Positions 40,560 through 52,229 of a DNA stretch of 64,000 nt are shown one piece after another; the stretch's first letter is position 1; each line of letters starts with the position of its first letter. Both the position numbers and the translations under genes were made by a program. A model generated the notes under the pieces. That model did no database searches. It saw only the letters and a list, made by a program, of their open reading frames with translations, and was not told where the DNA came from. This stretch comes from Bettongia penicillata ogilbyi. Its lineage: Eukaryota; Chordata; Mammalia; Diprotodontia; Potoroidae. The stretch spans positions 1,613,843-1,677,842 of the forward strand of contig JAJHZJ010000696.1 of NCBI GenBank assembly GCA_023548195.1, given 5' to 3'.

Positions 40560-41756
40560 TGTTTTTAATGCATGTCCAATAAATCTGCTTTCTCTTTTTT
40601 ATTGATGGCAACATTTAGAGATATAACTTCTCCAAAGCAGTACTTTGGCTGCATCCCAAAATTCTGGTATGTTGTCTTATAGTTGTCATTATTTTTAGCG
40701 AAATTACTATTTCCATGATTTTGACCCACCCATTCTTTATGATTTAGTTTTCAATTAATTTTTAATCTTTCCTTCAAAGACCCTTTGTTAAATAAATTTT
40801 CATTGTATCATGATCAGTAAAAGGTACATTTATAGTTCTGCTTTTCTGCATTTGTGAGATTTTAAAAGCCCTTGATATATGGTCAATTTTTGTAAAAGTG
40901 ACATGCAGAGTTGAGAAACAGAGATACTCCACCATTCAATATTCTCTAAAGGCCTATGGTACCTAATTTTGTAAATTCTATTCAGATCCTTAATTTCTTT
41001 TTTTGTTTACCTTTCTATTGTTGTGAGATTGATCTAAGTCTGAAGCGGTAAAGTGAGATTCCCCATTATTACAGTTTTACTCTTTCTCCCTGTTACTCAT
41101 TTTATTTTTCCTTTAAGAATTTAGATGTCCCATATATGCAGAGACTTTATATTAATTCACTATCTATTCAGCAAAATATAGTTTTATTTTAATTAGGTGA
41201 TTTTGCGGTTGCTTTGTCTGAGACCATGATTACCACCTTGCCTATTTTACTTCAGCTGAAGCATAATATATGTTCTGTTCTACTCTGCGAATTTTTTTTG
41301 TTTAAAGTTTATTTCTTGTAAACAACAAATGGTTGGATTCTGGTTCCTCATCCATTTGACCATCTTCTTGTCTTATGGGTGAGTTCAGTCCAGTTCACAT
41401 TCACCATCATTACTGTGCATTTGTCCATCCTATTCTCTTGTCTTTTTTCTACTCTGTTTCCTGGCCCTTCTTGAACAGTTTCTTTTGTTTCTGACTAATC
41501 CTTTCTTTAATCCACCCTACTCTTCTTATCCCCCTTTCCCTCCTGTGTTCCTGTTGAGCCAAATCCATTCTGTATTCAACTGTGTGCCTATGTATTCTTC
41601 CCTCCTTTGACCAGTTCAGACAAGAATGAGGTTCAGATGAGACTCTCTCGAGCCCTCCTAACATTGTATAGACTTCTACTTGTACTATGTTTATGTGAGA
41701 TAATTTTATCACACAGAATACTCTCTTCCCCACTCCTCCATTTCCATTCTTCTTTT
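40560..41756 (-). mobile_element. Old L1 ORF2, antisense, part 2 (endonuclease side)
   Basis: Plus-strand phrases gcatcccaaaattctggtat, gtgagattccccattattac, ttcttgtaaacaacaaatgg are the reverse complement of the 5' half of L1 ORF2. Continuous with part 1 in orientation and order. Confidence 0.85.
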
Positions 41757-41769
41757 AAGATTATCAAAA

Positions 41770-42411
41770 AATCTGAAAGAGATCATAGAAATGGGAAAGG
41801 GTCCCACATGTACAAAAATATTTATAGCAGCTCTCTTTGTGGTGCCCAAGAACTGGAAATCAAGGGAACACCCATCAATTGAGGAATGGCTGAACAAGTT
41901 GTAGTATATGAATGTAATGGAATACTGTTGTGCTATAAGAAATGATGAACAGGAAGACTTCAGAGAGGCCTAGAAAGACTTATATGAAATGATGCTGAGT
42001 GAAAGGAGGAGAACCTTGTACACTTCAACAACCACAATGTGGAAGGAATTTTTCTGGTATACTTAGCCCTTCACAGCAATGCAAGGACCTCAAAAATTCC
42101 CAATGGACTCTTGAGGCAAAATGCCTTCCCCATCCACAGAAAGAACTATGGAATTGGGTCGCAGAATGAAGCAGACCATTTTCTTTTGTGTTATGTTTTG
42201 TTTTGTTTTGATGGTTTCTCTCACTCATTTTAATTCATCTAGGCAACATGACTAAGGTGAAAATGTATTTAATAAGAATATAAGCGTAGAACCTATATAA
42301 GATTGCACGCCGTCCTGGAGAAGGAAGGGGGAGGGAAAGGGGAAAAAATCTAAGATATATGGAAGTGATTGTAGAAAACTGAAAACAAATCATTTTTAAA
42401 AAGAAAAAAGA
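41770..42411 (+). mobile_element. L1, 5'-truncated, with target-site duplications
   Basis: ORF2 end plus 3' UTR and A-rich tail, close to 16124-16736. Flanked by aagattatcaaaa at 41757-41769 and 42412-42424, a perfect 13-bp duplication. Inserted into the antisense old L1. Confidence 0.93.
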
Positions 42412-42424
42412 AAGATTATCAAAA

Positions 42425-43350
42425 TAAGAGAATTATTTCCAAGTCCTCTCTCTAATTAGATTACCTCTATAATACCTAATGATGATAAAGTTTGAGGGGT
42501 CCACATCTATCATTTCTTCATATATATATTTTTATGCATTTTATACTTCTCTTGGCTCCTGTGTTCATGTCAGATTTCCTACTTAGCTCTAATCTTTTCA
42601 TCAGTAATGCTTAGAAGTCTTCTCTTTCATATGTTTCATATTTCCATTTTTTTCCCCTGCAAAATTATAGTGTTTTGTTGGATAAATTCCTCTTGGTTGT
42701 GAACCTACATCTTTTTGCCTTTTGTAGGAGCATATCATTCAAGCTCTCCACGGCTACTAAATCTTGTGTGATCCTGATTCTTTCTGGGTTGTAGGATTTT
42801 TGCTTTGATCTGGGAGCTCTGAATTCAGGTTATACTATCAAGAAGATCTGAATTTGGGCTACAATATCATTGGGAATTTTCATTTAAGAATTTTTCAAGA
42901 GGATAGTGTGTAGATTCTTTCCATTTTTACTTTGCCCTCTAGTTCTAATATATCTGGGCAGTTTTCTCTCATAATTTCTTGAAATATGATGTCTAGGCTC
43001 TTTGGTTAGTCATAAGGTCTCAGATAATACAATGATTCTTAAATTATCTTCCCTTTATGGTTTCCAGGTCAATTATTTTTTGCTATGAGATATTTTACAT
43101 TTTCTTCTATTTTTAAACTTTTGACTTTTTAAATTGACTTTTAAAATTCTGATGTCTCATGGAGTTACTGGCTTCTATTTGCTCAATTCTATTTCAGAGT
43201 CCTGAGTAAGCTCTCATATCTTTTGCTTCAAGCTGTCAGATCTCTTGCCATAGCTTTCTTTCATGGCTCTCATTTCTTTTCCCATTTTTTGGTTTTTAAG
43301 GTTGTCGTTTTTTTTAAACTCTTGCTTTATATCTCTTCTGGGAATTCTGG
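42425..43350 (-). mobile_element. Old L1 ORF1, antisense
   Basis: Plus-strand phrases atgtctaggctctttggtta, tataatttcttgaaatatga and tctggttaggtttggaccc correspond, reversed, to marsupial L1 ORF1 from its C-terminal domain back to the coiled coil. Heavily mutated. Confidence 0.8.
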
Positions 43351-44420
43351 TTAGGTTTGGACCCAAACTGCATTTTCCTTTATGGCCTTGCTTATAGATA
43401 TTTTGGAATCATTTTCTTCTTCAGGGTTTATGTTTGGGGCTGGATTTTTTGTTCTGTTTTTTACCCTGCTTTGCATCCCAGTTGCCATGACAGCTCTTTT
43501 GGTTGGTTTGCTCTTTCTTCCAGCCTGCTTCTTGAACCTAGACTTTAAGTCAGGGCTGGACTCTGCCTGGGCTGGGCTGCTTCAGTCCTGCTGCTGCTTT
43601 CTTGGGGTGCTGAGCTTTGTGCTATTCCAGGATCTCAGGATCAGCTCAGGATGAGGGACCTGCAAGCTTTCAGGGTTCGGGTTCCCAAAGTTGTATGATC
43701 TGGGCAAAGCCTGCCGCCTGCCCTCCCAGTCCATGCTCTACAAGTTCCTAAACCTAAGTTCGGGTCATTCTGTCCTTGGTTGGATGTTTCAGTCAACTGT
43801 TGCTAGACTTAGCCACTACTAGTCACCTGGGAAGCTCTGTTGATTCAGAGAACCAAACCACAAGCTCTCCTTTGATATGGGATTCCTGTCATGGTTCCAC
43901 TACAAGCTTCAGCCTGAACTGGAGGCTAGAACTGAGCTGCTGCTCTGATACAGCATCAGAGTCACACAGGTGCTATATGCTTTTGTTCCTCAGTACATGT
44001 GACCACATGTACTGTGACCACTGCTCTCTGCCCTGCCTAGGCACAGATGCCCTGCTTGGTATGCTCTGATCCTGTAATCTAGAACTCTGTAGTGAGTAAC
44101 AGGGCTGCCAGATGGCACCCTCTGCTGAAACCTGGTTGCTGTCTTAGTTCAGGGACCCCACCCCCAAGACCTCTTCCTGCCTCATGGCCCTGGGGATTAC
44201 CTTGATGTACAATCTGGTCCTCTTTCGGTCCCTGTGCAATGTAATGTTCGGTGCTTGGCACAGTGTGCTCCTGACCAGCCCCTAGCCCTAGGAGCATCTG
44301 TAGACCTCTCTTTCTCTCTATGCTGACTGACCTGGGCTAGAAAATTAATTCACCAGGATTTTTCCCCCTTGGATTTCCCAATCAAGAGTCAGTTGAACAT
44401 ATTTTCCAGATCTTTGTGGG
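43350..44420 (-). mobile_element. Old L1 5' UTR, antisense
   Basis: GC-richer DNA following antisense ORF1; shares segments with 4815-5270. Open frames here (up to 97 codons) have no family resemblance. Confidence 0.6.
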
Positions 44421-44559
44421 ACTGTGTTAAAGGAGCTCAGTGGCCCTTCTTCCTGCTGCTCTCATCCCCCACTTCTGCCTCTCACACCTGGACAGCAGTG
44501 GCCTGCCAGCACAGGTCTGACTAGGCTAGTCTTCTATTCATTAAGCTCCCGTGGAAATG

Positions 44560-44945
44560 GAAAATCCTCTGTTCTGCATTCTAAGTCCTTCAAAACCTGA
44601 CTCCCTCCTACCTTTCCAGTTTTCCTATACCATCCTCCCCACTATGTATTCTGTGATCTGGTATCACCTAAAATCAGACATTGTACAAGAAGCTTTTCCC
44701 AACCTCCCTAAATTCTAATGCCTTACCTTGGCTGATTATGTCCAATTTCTCATATGTTGTATTTTATTTCTATGTAGCTGTTTGAATATTGTCCCTACCA
44801 TTAGACTGTGAACTCCAAGAGCAGAAACTGGGTTGGGTTTTTTTTTTTTTGTTTGTTTTTTTTGCCTTTCTTTATATCCCCAGTTTTTAGCACAGTGCCT
44901 GGCACATAGCAAGCATTTAATAAAAGCTTGCTGTTGGCTGACTAA
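44560..44945 (+). repeat. L2 LINE body and 3' end
   Basis: ttcctcccactatgtattc-like body then attagactgtgaactccaag, cacagtgcctggcacatagc, aagcatttaataaaagcttg. Confidence 0.88.
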
Positions 44946-44994
44946 CTTAAATAGCTGGAGAAATATTCAGTGCTTATCATTAGGCCCTGTCAAT

Positions 44995-46480
44995 TAAAAA
45001 AAACGTCAATACTAAAGTTAATTTATAGAGTTAATGCTTTACCAATCAAAAACCCAAAGAATCCTTTACAAAGCTAGACCAAATATTTAGATTATCAAGG
45101 GAAATAATTAAAAAATATGGTAGGAAGGAAAGGGAAATAGTACTTCCAGGCCCCAAATGATGTTATAAAGCAGCAATCATGAAAACTATGTACTGGCTAA
45201 AAATGAGTAAAGAAAGTCCAGGAAACCGTGAAGACAAGGAAGAATAAAAAAAAAAATGAGCTCAGCAACTCAGTGTTCAATTAACAAAGATGAATTATCT
45301 AAGAGAGAACTCCTTGTGTGATACAAGCTGCTGAGAAAACCACAAAGCAGCCTGAAAGAAGTTAGGCTTAGATTAACCTCCAACTTCACAATCAATTCAA
45401 AATTGATATACGATGTGGTATCTGAAGATCATCCCCTTCACATCTATAGGGACAGGAAGAATTCTTAATCAAATAAGGCAATTACAGAAGAATAAATATG
45501 TAATTCTGATTCTATTAAATTGAAAAGTTTCTACCCACAAAATTGATGCATCTAGGATAAGGAAAAACATAACCAACTGTGAAGAAAATGTATCAGATAT
45601 CTTTGATAAGGGTCTGAGACCGAACAGGGACAACAAGCAAACAATATTTAAGACCCAGAGCCAAGACCCAGCGTAAAGACGCTGTCAAAGGGTTTGAACG
45701 GAGTTCTCAAAAGAAAAATGACAAGTTATTAAGGACCATTTGAAAGAATGCTCCAAATCACTAATAATAAGAGAAATGCAAATCAAAACACTTTAGTTCT
45801 ACCTCAGGCTCTGCCAACTGGCAAGAAGGCAAAAGACAGCGGTCAGTGCTGGAGGGGTTGTGGAAAGACAGGCATATTTAAACACATTTCTGACAAAGCT
45901 ACAAACAGGTACTAGCTAGAAAGCAATCTGGGATTATGCAAACAAAGTGACCCAAATGTCCATACTCTTTGGACCCACAGATTTCATTGCTATCTACTCC
46001 AGTAAAAGTCAATGATAAAAAATAAAGGCTCAACATACACTAAAATACTCAGAACAGCATTTTTTGTGATTGCAAAACTGCAAACAAAGCAGAAGCCATT
46101 TCCATCTAAATAAATCATGGTACAAGAATGTAATGCAAAATGATGGCTCTGTAAGAAAAAAATGAGCATGAAGAATACAGGGGAGCACGAAGAGACTCAT
46201 GAATGGATTCAAAATAAAATAAATAGTCAGGAAAACCATACATAAAATGACTACCACCATGTAAACAGAAAAACCACAAAATAACTGAAATTGAACACTA
46301 TGAAATTAAGCATTAGTCTGACCCCCCCAAAAAGATGCTTTCCTCAGCTTCCATGTACGTGTGGAGGCACACGGATACGGAAAGTTAAACAGGACACCAG
46401 AGCTATGTAATATACTAATTGGATTTGCTGACCTTTTTCTCCTCAATCCCCTTTAAAAAACATTGTTTGTTAAAAGGAAT
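44995..46480 (+). mobile_element. Old L1 ORF2 3' part
   Basis: gctttaccaatcaaaaaccc, tatttagattatcaagggaa, aatcaaaacactttagttct, tctgccaactggcaagaagg in L1 ORF2 order, no open frame. Confidence 0.82.
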
Positions 46481-46534
46481 GACTGAGAGAGGTAGAGGAA
46501 GAGGAAATGCAGGGGGCCATTCAGGCAAAGTATA

Positions 46535-46675
46535 AACAGAAGAAAGGGCATGGAATAACAGCACTAGACTGAGACTCAAGCAAACCAGGCCTCTGGTGTG
46601 GCATGACTATGCACATCACTGCCTCATCCAGAAAACAAGGGATTTGATTGTCTTCCAAGTCTAAAATTCTATTGT
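46535..46675 (+). repeat. MIR SINE fragment
   Basis: gggcatggaataacagcact, cactgcctcatccagaaaac, tccaagtctaaaattctatt. Confidence 0.65.
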
Positions 46676-46776
46676 TAAAGGACTATACAGAATTACACAG
46701 AAACTGAAAAAGTAAATTCTTAAAAGGCCGAACCAATAATCCATCAATAAATCAATGCCTAAGTATTTTACCAGGC

Positions 46777-46791
46777 AATAACCAACATACA
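46777..46791 (+). repeat. Target-site duplication, left, of HAL1
   Basis: aataaccaacataca, identical to 49628-49642. Confidence 0.95.
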
Positions 46792-47460
46792 GGAGGAGCC
46801 AAGATGGCGGAGTAGAAAGACTCACGTATGCTAGCTCCAAATCCACAGCCCATAAATTTCCAGTAAAAAGAACTCCCCACAAATTCTGGAGCACTGAAAG
46901 CCGCGCAGAAACACAATGGAAGAGATTTCCATTACAGAGAGCCCTGGAAAGCCACCCCAGGGGTCCATCGCGCTCCGGACAGCGGAGCCCACCCCTGCGC
47001 TGCCCTGGCTGCACGGCCCCAGAGGAGCAGATCCGAGCAGGCTTCAGGGACGGAATCTCCAGCGGCCACGAAGGTCCCTCTACCCACAGGTGCTACAGGT
47101 CAGTGAGAGAAACTTCTGGGCTGGCTGAGAGGGGAGCGGGGTGTCTCTGTGGCTCAGACCCCCTCGGGAGGCAGCGGCAGACGTAGTGGCAGAGGCAGCG
47201 GTGGCCTGGGACTCCCGGAGCAGGCAGGAGCTCCATTACCAAAGGTCTCTGCATAAACCCCCTGGGGGAACTGAGCCTGGGAGGCGGCCCTGCCCCCACC
47301 CAAGCACCAGAACTTAAGCTCACATTGAATAGCAGCCACTCCCACCACGGAAAGCCCTGAGGCTGGGAAGCAGCATTTAAATCTCAGACCCCAAGCACTA
47401 GCTGGGCAGACCTAGGCGGGGTGGAGAGGAATCTCAGAAGTCAAGTAACTGACTGGGAAA

Positions 47461-48564
47461 ATGCCCAGAAAAAGGAAGCAAAATAAGACCACAGAGAGCT
47501 ACTTTCTTGGGGAAGAGATGTTCCTTCCTCCTTTCATTTCTGATGAGGAAGGACAATGCTTGCCATCAGGGAAAGACGTGGAGGTGGGGGCCTCTCTATC
47601 CCAGACATCCAAGGTGGATGTCTGGTTGGCTCAGGCCATGGAAGAGCTCAAAAAAGGATTTTGAAAATCAAGCTAGACAGGTGGAGGAAAAACTGGGAAG
47701 AGAAATGAGAGAGATGCAAGAAAAGCATGAAAAACGGGTCAATACCTTGGTAAAGGAGACCCAAAAAATGCTGAAGAAAATAACACCTTGAAAAATAGGC
47801 TCACTCAATTGGTAAAAGAGGTTCAAAAAGCCAATGAGGAGAAGAATGCTTTCAAAAGCAGAATGAGCCAAATGGAAAAAGAGGTTCAAAAGCTCACTGA
47901 AGAAAATAGTTCTCTCAAGATTAGAACGGAACAGATGGAGTCTAATGACTTTCTGAGAAACCAAGAAATCACAAAACAAAACCAAAAGAATGAAAAAATG
48001 GAAGAGAATGTGAAATATCTCATGGGAAAAACAACTGACCTGCAAAATAGATCCAAGAGAGACAATTTAAAAATTATGGGACTACCTGAAAGCCATGATC
48101 AAAAAAAGAGCCTAGACATCATCTTTCATGAAATTATCAAGGAAAACTGCCATGAGATTCTAGAACCAGAGGGCAAAATAAGTATTGAAGGAATCCATCG
48201 ATCACCGCCTGAAAGAGATCCAAAAAGAGAAACTCCTAGGAACACTGTGGCCAAATTCCAGAATTCCCAAGTCACGGAGAAAATATTGCAAGCAGCTAGA
48301 AAGAAACAATTCCAGTATTGTGGAAATACAATCAGGATAACACAAGATCTAGCAGCTTCTATATTAAGGGATAGAAGGGCGTGGAATAGGATATTCCAGA
48401 AGTCAAAGGAACTAGGACTCAAACCAAGAATCACCTACCCAGCAAAACTGACTATAATACTTCAGGGGAAAATATGGTCTTTCAATGAAACAGAGGACTT
48501 TCAAGCATTCTTGATGAAAAGACCAGAGCTGAAAAGAAAATTTGACTTTCAAGCACAAGAATGA
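47461..48564 (+). pseudogene. HAL1 ORF1, two frameshifts
   Basis: ORF1 of the L1 type is an RNA-binding chaperone that trimerises through a coiled coil. Seen here: a basic start (MPRKRKQNK), an acidic head, a long heptad-rich coiled coil (about 47650-48010), an RNA-recognition-like domain beginning near DNLKIMGLPES (48060), and a C-terminal domain with ITYPAKLTI (about 48430), ending at TGA 48565. The frame shifts at about 47655 (one A more than the 5591 copy in a run of six) and at about 47770 (one A fewer). From 47788 on, 258 codons are open. Both changes lie in A homopolymers. Confidence 0.93.
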
Positions 48565-48699
48565 GAAGAAGCATGAAAAAGTAAACAGCAAAGAAAAGTC
48601 ACAAGGGACTTACCAAAGGTGAACTGTTTACATTCCTACATGGAAAGACAATATTTGTAACTCTTAAAACTTTTCAGTATCTGGGTAGTTGGTGGGACC

Positions 48700-48786
48700 A
48701 CACACAGATGTATACACACACACGTACATGTGTGCACACATACACGTACATGTGTGCACGCACACACATACACACATGCACGCACA
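48700..48786. repeat. CA/TG-rich microsatellite in HAL1 3' UTR
   Basis: Impure CA repeats with cgtacatgtgtg interruptions, at the position where the antisense HAL1 carries (TA)n and (CA)n. Confidence 0.95.
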
Positions 48787-49627
48787 TTCAGAGACAGAGA
48801 GCACAGAGTGAATTGAATAGGATGGGACCATATCTTAAAAGAAATTAAGGTAAATGGTGAGAGAGAAATGTAGTGGGAGGAGAGATGGTGAAATGGAATG
48901 GGGTAAATTATATCTCATTCAAGAGGCAAGCAGGAGACTTTTTAGTGGAGGGAAAAAGAGGAGAGCTGAGAAAAAAACAGGAAGTTTACCCTCATCACAT
49001 TCGACTAAAGGAAGGAGTAAAATGCACACTCATTTTGGTATGAAAACCTATCTTACAATACAGGAAAGTGGGGGAGAAGGAGATAAGCAGGGAGGGAGGG
49101 ATGATGGAAGGGAGGGCAATGGGAGAAGGGAGAAATTTGAAGTCAACACTCGGGGAGGGACACGATCGAAAGACAGAATAGAAACAATGGGGGGCAGAAT
49201 AGGATGGAGGGATATACAGTTAGTCTTACACAACACGACTGTTATCGAAGTCATTTGCAAAACTACACAGATAGGGCCTATATTGAATTGCCTGCCTTCC
49301 CAAAGGGAACAGGTGGGGAGGCAGGGATGGGGAGAATTTGGAACTCAAAGTTTTAGGAACAACTGCTGAGTATTGTTCTTGCTACTAGGAAATAAGAAAT
49401 ACAGTTAATGGGGAATAGAAAGTCATCTGGTCCTACAGGACAAAAGAGAAGATGGGGACAAGAGAAGGGAGGGATGATAGAAGAGAAGGCAGATTGGTGA
49501 TAGGGAAAATTAGAATGCTGGGTGTATTGGGGTGGGGGGGAGGGGATAAATGAGAAGCAAATTTGGAACCCAAAATTTGGTGAAAATGAATGTAAAAAGT
49601 TAAATAAATAAATTTATATTTAAAAAA

Positions 49628-49642
49628 AATAACCAACATACA
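49628..49642 (+). repeat. Target-site duplication, right, of HAL1
   Basis: aataaccaacataca directly after the A-rich 3' end. Confidence 0.95.
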
Positions 49643-49799
49643 TTTTTGAAAATAAAACTGAAAAAAGGCAACCAAGAACATCATCAACTATCAACTTAAA
49701 TAAATACTTGCAACATATATAGAATCTTTATGTGTTCTCATTATACAAGGTAAGATTGTCTTCATTGAGTATTAATAGAAAACAAGGAAGCTTATACAA

Positions 49800-50170
49800 A
49801 CAATGTAAGAGGGAACAAGGAGGCCTTTGCAAGCAGTTGGGAACAATGGACCACATCTTTACTATTGCACAAATGACTTAAAGATGTAAAGAATACAAGA
49901 CCCCACTGTGCTTCTTTGTTGATTCTGAAAAAGCATTCAATTTAGTATAACAAAATACCTACATTAAGGCTCTCTTCCAATCAGATGCCTTACATCTAAA
50001 CAGGAAAGCTCTTCAAGATTCCTTGAAAGATAGAACAAAAGAAATAAGGCACAAAACAGGAAGAAGACATATGTTCACCACTAAAAGAGATATCTAAGAG
50101 CTCCTGCAGAGAATGGTGAGGTCCGCCACATTCTCCTCTGGGTGGCATCGAGCCTTGGAATATGGCACCA
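49800..50170 (+). mobile_element. RTE-type LINE remnant
   Basis: One frame reads MDHIFTIAQMT, stop, RCKEYKTPLCFFVDSEKAFN, stop, matching the RTE reverse-transcriptase stretch ending in (V)D-x-EKAFD. At least two stops. Neither end is recognisable. Confidence 0.75.
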
Positions 50171-50299
50171 TTTCCTGCAAGAAATCTAGAACCACTAAAA
50201 ACAGCATGACCCACAACACAAATGAAAAATGTCCATTACCCCAGACAGTGCAAATGAACAAGCAGGAGACAGAGATCGAGCCAGACGGACCACAAAGCA

Positions 50300-51110
50300 C
50301 CAACTGTCAACATTCTCTTCCTCCACTTTGCACCTCCATTCAATTCTCAAACCCTACAGTCTGGTTTTTCTCTCTCACTCAAAATTATGCTCTCCCAGAT
50401 GGACAACGCACTTTTAAGGATTCATTAAGAATCCTCATCGTTCACCACGACCCCCTCTCCTCCCAAGGCTTTCTTGATGATGCTCCATTTGGACTGTTTT
50501 CCTCCTCATCCCGCCCCCACTTCTCAGTCTCCTCTGTCAGGTCACCGCCTTTACGACTTCTGTCCTAGGTCCTCTTGTCTTCTTTCTCTCCATATTCTCT
50601 CAGTCATCTCACCTATCTCCCAGGATTCAACCATCACCCCTATGAAGACAACTCCAGCCTCAGCCTCTCTCCTGGATCCAGTCCCACATCATCAAACATG
50701 TCCAACAGGATGTCTTACAGAAACATCAGAGTGTTCAAAACAGAACTCAACTTTCTACAAAGCTTATTCTCTTCCTAATTCCCCAATTTCTACTGAAAGC
50801 CACACAGTCCTTCTAGTCACCCAGGTTCAAACAAAAACAATGTATTCTTTGCACTCAAGTGGACATTCTACTAGGGAGATAAAACCTGCTAACCCTTCCT
50901 CAATTTCTTCCATCACTGCAAGGGTAACACTGAAATACTCTGACTACTCTGACTGTCCAGCTGGCATGCCTTTTGCCACAAGACCAATCCATCCTCTTGT
51001 CCTGTCACACAATCCTTCGACAGTGACCTCACTCCTATTCTTATCCAAAGATCCTCACTCCTCACACCACCACACAGTTCTCTATGGGTCTCTTTGTGAC
51101 ATGCGACTTT
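50300..51110 (+). repeat. L2 LINE body
   Basis: Includes tgtcctaggtcctcttgtct, ctatgaagacaactccagcc, gttcaaaacagaactcaact in L2 order. A 212-codon frame through it (50474-51112) is a chance opening in pyrimidine-rich L2 sequence. Confidence 0.8.
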
Positions 51111-51114
51111 AGCT

Positions 51115-51680
51115 ATTAGGAGGCAGTGGTGTCTACATCTTGCTGCCATGCAGCAGAATCAGTAAAATGCTCATATTGAAAAGATGGGATGCTGCTTTCA
51201 TGAGAAGCTTGAGGACAATAAATGAGCTCTGCAACTTCCTGAAAACAAGTCCGTCTGCTGTCTCCCTTCCAACTCCTGAGCTCAGTTCCCTTCCATTTGT
51301 TATGTTCTCACAGATTTACAGACTGACAAACACTAGAAGGGGCCCGTTCGAATGTACACTGACAGTTTTGATCCACTTGATTCTTTCCTGTGTGGAGAGA
51401 CACATCAAATCCTTTTGAGTAAGTATAGATCTTTTCTAAGAGGCTGTGAATGTTTTTGGGGCTTGGTGCAAAGAACACAATGCCACCCCAAAACAAGAGC
51501 ATCCTAGAAGAGCCCACTACACGCAGGTGATCCTGCCTCAATATAGACTCTGCACTGGATCTCCATCACACTAGCAAATACCCTCAGTGACCATGTATCT
51601 CCCTCTTTATGGCTGACTCACCAAAGGGTCACTGACCAGGATTATTTCTGCCACTATAGCTTCTAAAGAATTCTGATTTC
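51115..51680. other. Unclassified stretch
   Basis: No gene or repeat recognised. Confidence 0.4.
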
Positions 51681-52170
51681 TGTGTATATTGGTACATATG
51701 ACATGCAATGGTATGCTGATATAAAAGGGCAAATACAGGACACAAACCAAATAATTACATTGTGAATGGTATCCCAATAGATAAATGGACAAAAGAAGAA
51801 ATTTAATGAAAATCGTGAAAAAATGCTATAAATAATTAGAAAACCGCAAATTAAAGCAACCTTAAAGTTCCACTTCAAACCTACCAAAAATGACAGGTTT
51901 CTTTGCCATTAAACTGGCAAAAATGACAAAAGGGAAAATGACAAATTATTGGAGCAGTGAAATGGTCCTGTCACTGTGGAAAACAATATGGAACTGTGCC
52001 CTCAAAGTTACTGAACTAGGACTCTTTGACTCAGATGTACTACTACTACCAGTCTGATGCCCCAAAGAAATCAAAGGAAAGAGGGGGGAAAAAAGATCGA
52101 TATTGACAAAAGGACATCTAGTTTCTTTTTGTGGTTGCCCCAAATTGGAAGCTGAGGAGCTGTCCAGCAA
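51680..52170 (+). mobile_element. Old L1 ORF2 3' fragment
   Basis: tatcccaatagataaatgga, ataaattattggagcagtg-like text and tggaaaacaatatggaactg match the L1 ORF2 C-terminal region. Stops throughout. Confidence 0.75.
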
Positions 52171-52229
52171 GTTCTGACACTACTGCCTGTAGGACAGAAC
52201 AGAGACTCCTGTGATCGGGATCTCCAGAG

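Larger units (their letters stand above)
46792..49627 (+). mobile_element. Full-length HAL1 (half-L1) with 15-bp target-site duplications
   Basis: Complete non-LTR insertion of about 2.84 kb: 5' end ggaggagccaagatggcgga, GC-rich 5' UTR (to 47460), ORF1 (47461-48564, two frameshifts), then directly a 3' UTR with CA-rich microsatellite and purine-rich tail, ending in an A tract. No ORF2 at all. Flanked by aataaccaacataca at 46777-46791 and 49628-49642 (identical), so the ORF2-less form is what inserted. HAL1 are known non-autonomous L1 derivatives that keep only ORF1 and depend on L1 ORF2 protein (established knowledge). Confidence 0.95.

Noticed and set aside
43357..44069. Leucine-rich frames resembling membrane proteins
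   Set aside because: They lie in antisense L1 5' UTR sequence; hydrophobicity comes from T-rich DNA.
46792..47460. CpG-rich block as BLTP1 promoter
   Set aside because: It is the 5' UTR of a HAL1 with target-site duplications, oriented opposite to BLTP1.
48854..49369. 171-codon open frame after ORF1
   Set aside because: Lies in the purine-rich HAL1 3' UTR; the translation is rich in K, R, G and E with no resemblance to ORF2 or another family.
50474..51112. 212-codon open frame
   Set aside because: Chance opening in an L2 body; serine- and proline-rich because the DNA is pyrimidine-rich.
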